A stretch of 64,000 nucleotides of DNA, from contig NZ_CP102512.1 of NCBI RefSeq assembly GCF_024612015.1, positions 1,364,001-1,428,000 on the forward strand. Reading direction: 5' to 3'. Made by a program: the position numbers and the translations under genes. Of the stretch, positions 42,880 through 55,274 are shown in pieces (position 1 is the first letter of the stretch; every line of letters begins with the position of its first letter). Below the pieces are notes generated by a model, which made no database searches, had not been told where the DNA came from, and saw nothing but the letters and a program-made list of their open reading frames with translations. This DNA comes from Streptomyces sp. CA-210063 (GTDB lineage: Bacteria; Actinomycetota; Actinomycetes; Streptomycetales; Streptomycetaceae).

Positions 42880-43899
42880 GTGGACGACGACCGGCCCGAT
42901 GTGCTGCTGACCGGGCTGCTCTTCTACGACCTCGTGCTCACGGGGCTGGGAAGGCCGCCGACACCCGGCGAGGAGATCTGGACCGACGGCATGGGCTGCG
43001 GTCCGGGCGGCATCGCCAACCTGGCGGTGGCCGCCGCGCGTTTCGGCCTGAAGACCTCCCTGGCGACGGTCTTCGGCGACGACTACTACGGCTTCCACTG
43101 CCGTGACGTCCTCGCCGTACAGGAGAACATCGACCTCTCCCTCTCGCGCACCGCCGACGGCTGGCACACCCCCGTCACCGTCTCCCTCGCCCACGGCAAC
43201 GACCGGGCTCTCGTCACCCACGGCCAGGAGCCGCCGTACTCGCAGGACGTGCTCATGGGCGTGCCGCCCGAGTCGCGCACGGCGCTCGTGCACCTCGAGG
43301 CCGAGCCGCGCGAGTGGCTCGCCAAGGCCGCCGCGAACGGCACGCACATCTACGCGGACGTCGGCTGGGACCCCACCCAGCAGTGGTCCCGCGACCTGCT
43401 CGACCAACTCGCCCTGTGCCACGCCTTCCTCCCCAACGAGACGGAGGCGATGGCGTACACCCGTACCGACAGCGCGGTCGCCGCGCTCGGCACGCTCAGC
43501 GAGCTGGTACCGGTGGCCGTGGTCACACGCGGCGGCGAGGGCGCGGTCGCGGTGGACCAGACGACCGGCGAGTACGCGGAGGTCCCGGCCCTCGACGTCG
43601 ACGTGCTCGACGCGACGGGCGCCGGAGACGTCTTCGGCGCGAGCTTCGTCGCCGCCTCCCTCGGCGGCTGGCCCCTGGCGGAGCGGCTGCGGTTCGCCGT
43701 ACTCTCCGCCGGACTGTCCGTGGGCCACCACGGCGGAGGCCTGGCCGCACCCGGTTGGTACGGCGTCGACCGCTGGTGGCGCTCGCTGACCGACCCCGAC
43801 CTGAAGAAGGCCTACGGCTTCCTCACGGACCGCATCCCCGCCGACGTCGGCCCGCCGGTGCTCCACGCCCCGGTCACCCCGCCCGCGCGGCTCCACTGA
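42880..43899 (+). CDS. PfkB family carbohydrate kinase
   Basis: This 339-residue ribokinase-type enzyme phosphorylates a sugar or nucleoside with ATP. The PfkB signatures are GPGGIANLAVAAARFG near the N-terminus and the C-terminal anion hole and catalytic Asp in VLDATGAGDVFGASFVAA. The GTG at 42880 follows GAGAGG. It is the first gene of the rightward operon, 53 bp before the binding protein. Its phosphorylated product could be the DeoR inducer or the GH4-type substrate; this is inference. Confidence 0.88.
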   Translation: MDDDRPDVLLTGLLFYDLVLTGLGRPPTPGEEIWTDGMGCGPGGIANLAVAAARFGLKTSLATVFGDDYYGFHCRDVLAVQENIDLSLSRTADGWHTPVTVSLAHGNDRALVTHGQEPPYSQDVLMGVPPESRTALVHLEAEPREWLAKAAANGTHIYADVGWDPTQQWSRDLLDQLALCHAFLPNETEAMAYTRTDSAVAALGTLSELVPVAVVTRGGEGAVAVDQTTGEYAEVPALDVDVLDATGAGDVFGASFVAASLGGWPLAERLRFAVLSAGLSVGHHGGGLAAPGWYGVDRWWRSLTDPDLKKAYGFLTDRIPADVGPPVLHAPVTPPARLH

Positions 43900-43952
43900 C
43901 CCCCCGCAAAAATCCCTGAAGTACCACGAACAGGAACAAACAGGAGTGACCC

Positions 43953-45233
43953 GTGGACCTTTCTCGTAGAGGCTTCCTCCAGGCTGCCGTGTTCACCGCG
44001 GCAGCCTCCGGCCTGACCGTCGCCTGTGGTGGCGACTCGGAATCCGGCGGTACCAAGAACGGCAAGAACCTGACCATGTGGTACTGGGGCGGCGCCCTCA
44101 GCGACAAGGTGGTCACCGAGGCCAAGACCCACTTCAAGGGCCAGATCAAGCTGACCAGCGCCTCCATCGGCGGCGACTTCAAGCAGAAGCTCACCACCAC
44201 CCTCTCGGCGGGCGGCGACTCGGTGCCGGACATCACCGGCATCAAGGGCGAGGACATCGCCTCCTTCCTCCCCAACGCCGACCGCTTCCTCGACCTGAAC
44301 GACCTGGGCTTCAAGAAGATCTCGTCCCAGTACCTGGAGTGGAAGACCAAGCTCGCCCAGACCGAGGACGGCAAGCAGATCGGGTTCCCGATCGACATCG
44401 GTCCCACCGCGCTCTTCTACCGCGCGGATCTGTTCGACAAGGCCGGGCTGCCCACCGACCCGGCCAAGGTCGCCGCCGAGGCCAAGACCTGGGACGACTA
44501 CTTCGCTCTCGGCACCGAGCTGAAGAAGGCACTGCCCGACATCTTCCTGGTCAACAACATCAGCTCGGTGTTCAACATCGCGGTCGGCCAGGGCACCAAG
44601 CGGTTCATCGACGAGGACAACCACTTCATCGGCGACCAGGACCACATCCGCACCGCGTGGGAAACGGCGATCCGCCCCTACACGCTCGGCATCGACGCCA
44701 AGATCAACGACCAGACCTGGAACGCCGCCATCGGCAAGAACCTGGCCACCGAACTCGGCGCCGCCTGGCACGCGCTGGACATCGAGTCGGCCGCCCCGGG
44801 CACCAAGGGCAAGTGGCGGGTCTGCGCGACGCCCAATGGGCCGGCCAACCAGGGCGGCTCCTACCTGGCCCTGCCCTCGCAGTGCCGGAACCCCGAAGAG
44901 GCGTTCAAGATCATCAGCTGGATCCTCAGCCCGGACAACAACGCCAAGAGCTACACCGACGCCGCCATCTTCCCCGCCTCCCCGGCCACGTACGCGATGG
45001 ACGCCATGACGGGTCCCGACGCATTCTTCGGCGGGCAGAAGATCATCGAGGTCTTCGGCCCGGCCGCCGAGGCCATCCCCGTGAGCTACGAGGCACCCGC
45101 CGACTCGGCGGTCATGGCTCCCTTCATGGCCGAGCTGAGCAGCATCGAGGCCAAGGGCAAGAAGCCCGACGACGCCTGGAACGACGCAGTGAGCCAGGCC
45201 AAGCAGATCGCCCGGCGACAGGGGGTGAACTGA
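43953..45233 (+). CDS. Sugar ABC importer substrate-binding lipoprotein (Tat-exported)
   Basis: This 426-residue family 1 solute-binding protein has a twin-arginine signal (LSRRGFLQAAVFTAA) and a lipobox (SGLTVACGG). The mature part has the carbohydrate-binding fold: LTMWYWGGALSDKV, TLSAGGDSVPDITGIKGEDI, DIGPTALFYRADLFDKAGLP. GTG start at 43953 with AGGAGT upstream. It feeds the two permeases downstream. No ATPase gene is present in the operon, so a shared MsiK-type ATPase encoded elsewhere probably drives it, as is usual in Streptomyces. Confidence 0.9.
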   Translation: MDLSRRGFLQAAVFTAAASGLTVACGGDSESGGTKNGKNLTMWYWGGALSDKVVTEAKTHFKGQIKLTSASIGGDFKQKLTTTLSAGGDSVPDITGIKGEDIASFLPNADRFLDLNDLGFKKISSQYLEWKTKLAQTEDGKQIGFPIDIGPTALFYRADLFDKAGLPTDPAKVAAEAKTWDDYFALGTELKKALPDIFLVNNISSVFNIAVGQGTKRFIDEDNHFIGDQDHIRTAWETAIRPYTLGIDAKINDQTWNAAIGKNLATELGAAWHALDIESAAPGTKGKWRVCATPNGPANQGGSYLALPSQCRNPEEAFKIISWILSPDNNAKSYTDAAIFPASPATYAMDAMTGPDAFFGGQKIIEVFGPAAEAIPVSYEAPADSAVMAPFMAELSSIEAKGKKPDDAWNDAVSQAKQIARRQGVN

Positions 45234-45234
45234 G

Positions 45235-46242
45235 GTGTCGTCCCCTCCGGTCACCGGCCCCGCCACGGTGCGCGAGCACCGCGGCGGGCCGGGCCCGGCC
45301 CGTTTCCGCCCGCGGCGCACCCCGCCCGCGGGCGCCGCACGAACCGGGCGTCGCGGGGTGCTGTCGTACTGGCGGCAGTACCTGGCGATCTCGCCCTTCT
45401 ATCTGATCTTCGCCGCGTTCTCCTTCGCTCCCGTCTTCTATTCGCTGTACCTGTCCTTCCAGCGCTACGACGGCCTGGGCACCAAGCAGTTCGTGGGTCT
45501 GCAGCAGTACGAGTTCCTCTGGAACGACCCGGTCTTCTGGCTGTCGATCCGCAACACCCTGCTGATCTGGGTGCTGTCCACGGTGCCCACGCTGTTCGGC
45601 GCCCTGGTGCTGGCGACGCTGCTGCACTCGGTGCGCCGCTTCAAGGGCTTCTACCGCATCGCCCTGTACATACCGAACGTCACCTCGATCGTCGCCGTGG
45701 CGATCTTCTTCGGCGCGGTGTTCAGCAACAACTTCGGGCTGGTCAACGCGATCCTGGGCACGGTCGGCATCGAGCCCGTCCCGTGGCTGAGCAATCCATG
45801 GCTGATCAAGGTGGTGATCGCGGCGCTGATGACCTGGATGTGGACCGGCTACAACATGATCATCTATCTGGCCGGCCTCCAGGCCATTCCGCAGTCGATC
45901 TATGAGGCGGCCAAGATGGACGGCGCCGGCCCCGTCCGCACCTTCTTCCAGATCACCATTCCGATCATGCGGCCGATCATCCTGTTCACCGTCGTCATCT
46001 CGACCATCAACGGTCTGCAGAGCTTCAGCGAACCCCAGGTGCTCTTCGCCAGCAACGCGGCCAACGCGAACCTCGGCGGCCCCGGCCAGGCGGGCCTGAC
46101 CACGCTGCTGTACTTCTACCAGTCGGCCTTCCTCGACAACGACTACGGCTATGGCGCCGCCATCGTGTGGGCCTTCTTCGTACTGATCATCGTGCTCGTC
46201 GTCATCAACTGGCGCATCGTGCAGCGAGGGAGGAAGTCATGA
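45235..46242 (+). CDS. Sugar ABC importer permease 1 (MalF/UgpA type)
   Basis: This 335-residue permease has six membrane segments after a 45-residue Pro/Arg-rich cytoplasmic tail. LAISPFYLIFAAFSFAPVFY is TM1, and the EAA loop is EAAKMDGAGPVRTFFQITIP, followed by IMRPIILF. It begins 1 bp after the binding-protein stop and overlaps permease 2 (ATGA). It is typical of CUT1 sugar importers for oligosaccharides. Confidence 0.9.
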   Translation: MSSPPVTGPATVREHRGGPGPARFRPRRTPPAGAARTGRRGVLSYWRQYLAISPFYLIFAAFSFAPVFYSLYLSFQRYDGLGTKQFVGLQQYEFLWNDPVFWLSIRNTLLIWVLSTVPTLFGALVLATLLHSVRRFKGFYRIALYIPNVTSIVAVAIFFGAVFSNNFGLVNAILGTVGIEPVPWLSNPWLIKVVIAALMTWMWTGYNMIIYLAGLQAIPQSIYEAAKMDGAGPVRTFFQITIPIMRPIILFTVVISTINGLQSFSEPQVLFASNAANANLGGPGQAGLTTLLYFYQSAFLDNDYGYGAAIVWAFFVLIIVLVVINWRIVQRGRKS

Positions 46243-47111
46243 CGACAGCCGCCACCACATCGCCGGCCACGGGCGCGAAGCGGCGGCTACGGCGCCCCAA
46301 GGGCCTGACCGCGCACCTCCTCCTCATCCTGGCCGTCCTGATCTCGGTCTTCCCGTTCGTGTGGACGATCGTGATGGCGACCAACACCACCAAGGACATC
46401 TACAAGAGCCCACCGAAGCTGACCTTCGGCTCGCATCTGCTGGAGAACATCCGGAACGTGCTCAACACCATCGACTTCTTCGGGTCGATGCTCAACACGC
46501 TCGTCGTCGCGTGCGTCACCACGGTGCTGGTGCTGTTCGTCGACTCCCTGGCGGCCTTCGCCTTCGCCAAGTTCGACTTCCCCGGGCGCAAGGTGCTCTT
46601 CGGCACCCTGCTGGTGTTCATGATGCTGCCGCTCCAGCTGGCCGTCCTACCGCAATTCATCCTGATGTCCGAGCTCGGCTGGGTCGGCATGCTCAAGGCG
46701 CTGGTCTGGCCCGCCCTCGCCAACGCCTTCGGCATCTTCTGGCTGCGCCAGTACATCGAGAACGGTGTGCCCGACGAACTGCTCGACGCGGCGCGCATCG
46801 ACGGCGCCGGGTTCTTCCGTCAGTACTGGAACGTCGCACTGCCGATGATCAAGCCGGCGATGTCCTTCCTCGCCATCTACGTCTTCGTCAATGCCTGGAA
46901 CGACTACATCTGGCCCCTCATCGTGCTCACCAACCCCGACCACGTCACGCTCCAGGTCGAGCTCGCCCAGCTCAACGTCGGCCACAGCACCGACTACAGC
47001 ATGGTCATGGCCGGTGTGCTCATGGCGGCCATCCCCCTGGTCGTCGTCTTCAGCGTCTTCGCGCGCGGGTTCATCGCGGGCGCCACCGAAGGCGCGGTCC
47101 AGGGCAGCTGA
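46239..47111 (+). CDS. Sugar ABC importer permease 2 (MalG/UgpE type)
   Basis: This 290-residue permease has six membrane segments; the EAA loop is LDAARIDGAGFFRQYWNVAL followed by PMIKPAMSFLAIYVF. ATG 46239 overlaps the permease 1 stop and has GAGGGAGG upstream. It pairs with permease 1 to form the channel of the CUT1 importer. Confidence 0.9.
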   Translation: MTTAATTSPATGAKRRLRRPKGLTAHLLLILAVLISVFPFVWTIVMATNTTKDIYKSPPKLTFGSHLLENIRNVLNTIDFFGSMLNTLVVACVTTVLVLFVDSLAAFAFAKFDFPGRKVLFGTLLVFMMLPLQLAVLPQFILMSELGWVGMLKALVWPALANAFGIFWLRQYIENGVPDELLDAARIDGAGFFRQYWNVALPMIKPAMSFLAIYVFVNAWNDYIWPLIVLTNPDHVTLQVELAQLNVGHSTDYSMVMAGVLMAAIPLVVVFSVFARGFIAGATEGAVQGS

Positions 47112-47136
47112 ACCGGTGTCGAGTGAGGGGGGTGCG

Positions 47137-48170
47137 GTGGTGGATGTCGTCGGCGCGGGACGGCCGGGGCGCGCCAAGGTCCTCGTGGTGGGGATGGACG
47201 GGGTGCGCTACGACCGGCTGCCCCTCCCACGGCCTCCGGCCGGGAAGACCCCCGTCCCCCTTCGCGCGCCGGCCACGGCACCCGTGCTGCACGGCTTGAT
47301 GGCCGCGGGCGCCCACGGCAGCAGCCTGCTGCCCTACGGCGAGGTGGACGGCCAGGCCGAGAACGGGCCGTCCACCAGCATGGCCTACACCGACTCCGGC
47401 CCCGGCTGGTCGAGCGTGCTGACCGGGGTGTGGCCCGACCGGCACGGGGTGACCGGCAACGACTTCACCGGCGCCGACTACGCCCGCTACCCCGACTTCC
47501 TCAGCCGGGCCGTCACCGCGCGGCCCGGTCTGCGTGCGGTGGCCGCGGTGTCCTGGCCGGAGCTGGTCCGCCGCGGCATCCTCGGCCCCGCCATCGGCAG
47601 CCGCGTGCGGTACGACGGCGAGTCCGACGGTTACGGGAGCGCGGACCGCCTTGTCGCCGATACCGTCGTGCGGTGGCTCACCGAGGACGACCCGGACGTC
47701 GTGTTCGCGTACTTCGGCGCCACCGACGAGGCCGGCCACGCCACGGGCCCCCTCAGCCCCGCCTACGACCGGGCCCTCCTCGCCCAGGACGCCCACCTCG
47801 GGCGGCTGCTGGACGCCGTCGAGGCCCGGCGCTCCGACCCCGCCCGTGCGGACGAGCACTGGACGGTGGTGGTCACCACGGACCACGGACATCTCGACAC
47901 GGGCGGCCACGGGGGCGACACACGTGCCGAGCGAGAGGTCTTCGTCGTCCTCGCCGAGCCCGGAACCCTCGGAAGGACCGGAACGCCCGGAAAGCCTGGA
48001 AGGCTTGGAACGCCCGGCGGCACCCTGCTGGAATCGCCCCGCCTCATCGACATCGCCCCCACCGTCCTGGACCGTCTCGGCATCCCCGTCGACCCCGCCT
48101 GGGGCCTCCAGGGCCGGGTCCTGCCCTGGTCGGCCACGTCCCCTCCGCCACCACCCACTTCGGAACGGTC

Positions 48171-48174
<4 letters not shown>
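47137..48174 (+). CDS. Type I phosphodiesterase / nucleotide pyrophosphatase (alkaline phosphatase superfamily)
   Basis: This 345-residue cytoplasmic protein has metal site 1 in VVGMDGVRYDRL, a probable nucleophile in TDSGPGWSSVLTGVWPDRHG, YFGATDEAGHATG and the metal-binding TTDHGHLDTGGHGG. It would cleave phosphodiesters or phosphomonoesters of an imported substrate. The start is uncertain: GTG 47137 or 47140 follow GAGGGGGG; GTG 47116 has no such site. Residues near 276-296 form a collagen-like Gly-X-Y run (GTLGRTGTPGKPGRLGTPGG) coded by 9-bp tandem repeats. The stop overlaps the GH2 gene start (ATGA). Confidence 0.83.
47962..48024 (+). repeat. Seven tandem 9-bp repeats encoding Gly-X-Y
   Basis: Units such as GGAACCCTC, GGAAGGACC, GGAACGCCC, GGAAAGCCT and GGAAGGCTT follow each other without a gap, and the GGAACGCCC unit occurs twice. 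They lie inside the phosphodiesterase gene and keep its frame. Purine-rich GGAA starts differ from surrounding codon use. Confidence 0.75.
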
Positions 48175-51122
<2,948 letters not shown>

Positions 51123-51177
51123 TCCCATCCCCCTCGTTCCTTCCTTCCTCTCTCACGAACCTTCCTACGGAGCACAC

Positions 51178-53025
51178 GTGTGTACTTCGCATGAGCACGA
51201 CCAGGGCGAGGCGGCCCAGGCAGGCGCGGGCAGACGCCAGTTCCTGCGCGCGACCGCGCTGGTGGGGGCGGCGGCCACCACCGCCGCCACGCTGCCGGCG
51301 GCCACCGCGCAGGCCGCCGGCGCCGAGTCCGCGGCCTCCACCGCACGGTGGCGGCCCGACCCGGACAGCCGCCGCTTCACACTGGCGGTGATGCCCGACA
51401 CGCAGTACCTCTTCGACGGGCCGAGCATCGACAAGGCGCCCGTCGAGGCGTCGCTGCGTTATCTGTTGGAGCACGGGGGGGAGGAGAACATCGTCTTCCT
51501 CTCCCACCTGGGCGACCTCACGGAGAACGGCGCACAGGCCGAAGTCACCGCGATCAGTGAGGCGTTCGCACTCCTGGACCGGCGAGGCGTGGGCTACAGC
51601 GTCCTCGCGGGCAACCACGACGTGAAGTCGTCGACGAACGACCAGCGCGGCGCGACCCCCTACCTGGACGCGTTCGGGCCCCGGCGCTTCCAGGGCAAGA
51701 AGACGTTCGGGGGCGCCTCCCCCGACGGCTACAACACCTTCCACCTGTTCCGGGCCGCCGGGCGTGAGTGGATGGTGCTCGCGCTGGACTGGCGGCTGTC
51801 GGCGCAGGGGTACGCCTGGGCCGAGGACGTGATCGCCCGGCATCCGAAGACGCCGGTGATCCTCACCACGCACGAACTGGTCGTCGACGACGACACCCTG
51901 TCGTCGTACGGGCAGCAGTTGTGGGACCGGCTGATCGAGGACCACGACCAGATCTTCCTGACCCTCAACGGCCACTACTGGCCGGCGGCCCGCGCGACCC
52001 GCGAGAACGCGGCGGGCAACGAGGTCCACCTCCACCTGACGAACTACCAGAACCGGTACTTCGGCGGCGCGGCGATGATCCGCCTGTACCGCTTCGACCT
52101 CGACCGGAACACCATCGACGTGGAGACCGTCTCCCCGTGGATCCTGGGCCGTGCCGCGAAGGGGCTCAACGAGCTGGAGCGGCAGGAGATGGAACTGAGC
52201 GGCGACGCCGACCGGTTCTCGGTCGACATCGACTTCGCCGAACGTTTCTCCGGCTTCGCCCCGGTGCCGGCTCGTCCGGCACGGCCCGTGTCGCGGATGC
52301 TGCTCCCGGGCACGGTCGCCTACTGGCGCTTCGAGGCACCCGCGACGGACACCGTGCGGGATCTCTCCGGGCGCGGCAACGACCTCACGCTCGTCTCGGT
52401 GGGCGGCGGCGAGCTGGGCTGGTCCGCCGACCACCACCCCGACCAGCCCGGACACGGCAGCCTGGAGTTCCAGGGCTACAAGTCGCCGCTGCGGGGCGCG
52501 TATCTGCGTACGGTCGACGGGGCGCCGCTCAACTCGGCGACGTTCAGGGACGGTTACACCATCGAGGCGTTCTACCGGCTGCCCGCCGACTGGGACCCCG
52601 CGCACCACGCCTGGGGCGGTCTGGTCAGCCGCACCGGCACGGGTGGCGCCGCCGGCAAGACCGAGGGCGACCCCGACGAGCCGCTCGCCACGCTGTCCCT
52701 CTCCGACGGCCCGGGGCCGCAGTGGGCGGTGCGGCCGCTCAACCAGCAGGGCATCGCCACCAACTGGGGCGACGAGACGGCACCGGAGCGGTGGTGGCAC
52801 GTCGCCGTCGTCAACGACGGCAGGCACACCACGATGTACGTGCAGGGCTGCCCGGTCGCCCGCAACCCGCACGCCCCCGCCGTGGGCCTCACCTCCGTCG
52901 GCCTCCCCTGGCTGCTCGGCGGCTACGAGTACGGCGGCAGGATCGACCAGATCCTGCACGGACGGCTCGGTGACGTCCGCATCGTCGAACGGGCGCTGCC
53001 CGTCAAGTCGTTCATGAATCACTGA
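51178..53025 (+). CDS. Tat-exported calcineurin-like phosphoesterase with LamG-like domain
   Basis: This 615-residue secreted protein has a twin-arginine signal (GRRQFLRATALVGAAAT). The metallophosphoesterase domain follows at about residues 65-330: VMPDTQYLF, LSHLGDLTEN, LAGNHDVKS, TTHELVVDD and LNGHYWPAA. A concanavalin-like LamG domain follows at about 385-610 (VAYWRFEAPATDTVRDLSGR, YTIEAFYRLPADWDPAHHAW, VVNDGRHTTMYVQGC), probably binding glycan. The GTG at 51178 is 6 bp after CGGAG. It is 55 bp downstream of GH2 in the same direction, so it probably dephosphorylates the polysaccharide outside the cell. Confidence 0.85.
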   Translation: MCTSHEHDQGEAAQAGAGRRQFLRATALVGAAATTAATLPAATAQAAGAESAASTARWRPDPDSRRFTLAVMPDTQYLFDGPSIDKAPVEASLRYLLEHGGEENIVFLSHLGDLTENGAQAEVTAISEAFALLDRRGVGYSVLAGNHDVKSSTNDQRGATPYLDAFGPRRFQGKKTFGGASPDGYNTFHLFRAAGREWMVLALDWRLSAQGYAWAEDVIARHPKTPVILTTHELVVDDDTLSSYGQQLWDRLIEDHDQIFLTLNGHYWPAARATRENAAGNEVHLHLTNYQNRYFGGAAMIRLYRFDLDRNTIDVETVSPWILGRAAKGLNELERQEMELSGDADRFSVDIDFAERFSGFAPVPARPARPVSRMLLPGTVAYWRFEAPATDTVRDLSGRGNDLTLVSVGGGELGWSADHHPDQPGHGSLEFQGYKSPLRGAYLRTVDGAPLNSATFRDGYTIEAFYRLPADWDPAHHAWGGLVSRTGTGGAAGKTEGDPDEPLATLSLSDGPGPQWAVRPLNQQGIATNWGDETAPERWWHVAVVNDGRHTTMYVQGCPVARNPHAPAVGLTSVGLPWLLGGYEYGGRIDQILHGRLGDVRIVERALPVKSFMNH

Positions 53026-53051
53026 GACCCCGGAAGGGCCTTCCCACCACC

Positions 53052-54734
53052 ATGTCCGAGCAGCAACTGCCCGTCTGGGCCGATCCGTCCGTCTCCCCCG
53101 CCGACCTCGACCCGCAGGGCGTGTCCCGCCGTGGACTCCTGCGCGGCGCGGGCCTCTTCGGCACCGCCTTCGCCCTGGGCGCCGCGGGCTCCCTCGCGGC
53201 ACCGGCCGTCGCCTCCGCCGGCTCCCCGCACTACGGCGGCGACGACCCGCGCCTCGCCTACCTCGTCGGCGACCACCACATCCACACCGTGTACAGCCAT
53301 GACGCCAAGTACACGTTCTCCCAACTGGCCGCGGCGGGCGCCAAGTACGGCCTCGACTGGATGGTGTTCACCGAGCACTCCAACTTCGGGCACGCCGACT
53401 TCGGGGCCGCGCTGGAGCACAAGGAGATCCTGAAGGCCCGCGCCGAGAACCCGCGCCAGCTGATCTTCCAGGGCCTGGAGTGGTACATCCCGGCCGCCGA
53501 GCACTGCACGGTCTTCACGACCCCCGGCCCGCACGAGGTCGACCTCCTCACCCGCTTCGAGAGCGCGTACGACGGCAAGCTGCTGGGCTACACGGACGGT
53601 TCCGTGGGCGGCGCGAACACCGCCCGCAACGAGGAGCACGCCGTCAAGGCCATCAAGTGGCTGGCCGAGCAGCGCCGTACGGGGTACGTCGACGACGTAC
53701 TGGTGCTGGCCAACCACCCCCTGCGCCTGGGCATCGACTCCCCGCACGAGATGCGGAACTGGCGGGACGCGGCCCCCGAGATCATGATCGGCATGGAGGG
53801 CGCGCCCGGCGCCCAGGGCGCGGCGATCCCCGGCTGGCGCGGGGCGACCTCGATGCGCGGCGAGTACGAGAACAAGCCGTCGGCCCAGTCGTGGCCCGGT
53901 TACCCGGCGGAGGCGTACCTCACCTACGGCGGCTTCGACTGGTCGACGGCGACCGTGGGAGGCCTCTGGGACGCCATGCTCGCCGAGGGCAAGCTGTTCT
54001 CGATCACCACCAACTCGGACGCCCACCGGATCGTCTTCGACACCTGGAAGAACGGCGACTGGGCGGCCGGGCAGACCTTCGACAACACCGGCAGGCTGCC
54101 CGACCCGGTGAACACCAGCACCCCGCAGCCCGGCAGCGACTTCTGGCCCGGCCAGTTCAGCCGCACCCATGTCGGCGTGACCCGCTACGGCTACCGCGCG
54201 GTGATGGCGGGCCTGCGGGCGGGCCGCGTCTGGCTCGACCACGGCCATCTGCTCGACGGCCTGGACGTGCGCGTGAAGCGCGACCGCGACCACGGCCGAG
54301 GCGTCACCCTGGGCGGCCGACTGCGTGTCCGCAAGGGCGAGAAGCTCACGCTGACGGTGACCGTGACGACCGCCTCCCGCCCCAACGCCCAGGGAATCCT
54401 CCCGGAGTTGGCCCACGTCGACGTCATCCGGGGCGCGGTGCGCGGCCCGGTGACCGACCGCGACGCCTGGCAGGCCCCCGCCACCAAGGTGGTGCGCACG
54501 TGGGACGTGAGCGGCCGCAAGGGCACGTACACCCTCCGCATCCCGCTCACGGCCGGGGCGGAGTCCTTCTACGTCCGCCTGCGCGGCAGCGACGGCAAGC
54601 GGAACGGGCCGGGCTACCTGGGCGCGTCCATCGACCCGCACGGCCCGATCCCCCACGAGCCGGGCAACGGCGACCCGTGGGAGGACACGTGGTTCTACTC
54701 GAACCCGGTGTTCGTGGACGTGTCAGGAGGCTGA
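53052..54734 (+). CDS. Tat-exported PHP-domain phosphoesterase
   Basis: This 560-residue protein has a twin-arginine signal (SRRGLLRGAGLFGTAFALG) and a PHP metal site: LVGDHHIHTVYSHD, VFTEHSNFGHADF, GLEWYIPAAEHCTVF, LVLANHPLRLGI and TTNSDAHRIVFD. PHP proteins are phosphoesterases; secreted ones are less well known. The C-terminal ~140 residues form a beta-rich domain (GEKLTLTVTVTTASRP, YVRLRGSDGKRNGPGYLG). It lies 26 bp after the calcineurin-like gene and ends the operon, before a repeat hairpin. Confidence 0.85.
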   Translation: MSEQQLPVWADPSVSPADLDPQGVSRRGLLRGAGLFGTAFALGAAGSLAAPAVASAGSPHYGGDDPRLAYLVGDHHIHTVYSHDAKYTFSQLAAAGAKYGLDWMVFTEHSNFGHADFGAALEHKEILKARAENPRQLIFQGLEWYIPAAEHCTVFTTPGPHEVDLLTRFESAYDGKLLGYTDGSVGGANTARNEEHAVKAIKWLAEQRRTGYVDDVLVLANHPLRLGIDSPHEMRNWRDAAPEIMIGMEGAPGAQGAAIPGWRGATSMRGEYENKPSAQSWPGYPAEAYLTYGGFDWSTATVGGLWDAMLAEGKLFSITTNSDAHRIVFDTWKNGDWAAGQTFDNTGRLPDPVNTSTPQPGSDFWPGQFSRTHVGVTRYGYRAVMAGLRAGRVWLDHGHLLDGLDVRVKRDRDHGRGVTLGGRLRVRKGEKLTLTVTVTTASRPNAQGILPELAHVDVIRGAVRGPVTDRDAWQAPATKVVRTWDVSGRKGTYTLRIPLTAGAESFYVRLRGSDGKRNGPGYLGASIDPHGPIPHEPGNGDPWEDTWFYSNPVFVDVSGG

Positions 54735-54748
54735 GGGACGCGCCCTGA

Positions 54749-54797
54749 AGGGGCGCGGGGAACTGCGCGACCAGCCACGACGGTCCCGCAGTTCCCC
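54749..54797. terminator. Hairpin containing the same repeat as at 36349-36370
   Basis: GGGGAACTGCG (54757-54767) pairs with CGCAGTTCCCC (54787-54797), and GCGCCC just upstream pairs with GGGCGC. The 22 bases at 54749-54770 are identical to those at 36349-36370. It lies between convergent stops of the PHP and MaoC genes. Confidence 0.75.
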
Positions 54798-54804
54798 ACC
54801 ATCC

Positions 54805-55260
54805 TCACGCGTAGAACCGAGACAGGCTCTGCAGCACAGCCGCGGGCTTGGGCGCACCCTCGATCTCGATCGTGCCGTCGACGGTGATCTGCACCCCACC
54901 CGGCACATCCTCGACCGAGGCGAGCTTGCCCACCAGGCGGATCTTCGACCCCACCTTCACCGGCGACGGAAAACGCACCTTGTTCAGTCCGTAGTTGACC
55001 TTCGTCGAGACCCCCTCGACATCCAGCAGCTCGGTGAAGAGCGGGATGAACAGCGAAAGGGTCAGGTACCCGTGGGCGATGGGCGCCCCGAAGGGGCCGG
55101 CCGCCGCCTTCTCCGGGTCCACGTGGATCCACTGGTGGTCCCCCGTGGCGTCGGCGAACGTGTTGATGCGCTCCTGAGTGACCTCGATCCACTCACTCGT
55201 GCCGAGGTCGCTGCCGGCGAGCTTCTTGAGTTCGTCGATGCCGTTGACGGTGATGCTCAT
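54805..55260 (-). CDS. MaoC-type (R)-enoyl-CoA hydratase
   Basis: This 151-residue hot-dog-fold hydratase has the MaoC signature ATGDHQWIHVDPEKAAAGPF, with the catalytic Asp and His, and the following GAPIAHGYLTLSL. It would add water to an enoyl-CoA in beta-oxidation of a side chain or ring fragment. It starts 14 bp after the acyl-CoA synthetase stop and is the last gene of the leftward operon. Confidence 0.92.
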   Translation of the reverse strand: MSITVNGIDELKKLAGSDLGTSEWIEVTQERINTFADATGDHQWIHVDPEKAAAGPFGAPIAHGYLTLSLFIPLFTELLDVEGVSTKVNYGLNKVRFPSPVKVGSKIRLVGKLASVEDVPGGVQITVDGTIEIEGAPKPAAVLQSLSRFYA

Positions 55261-55274
55261 ATGAGGTTCCTTGG

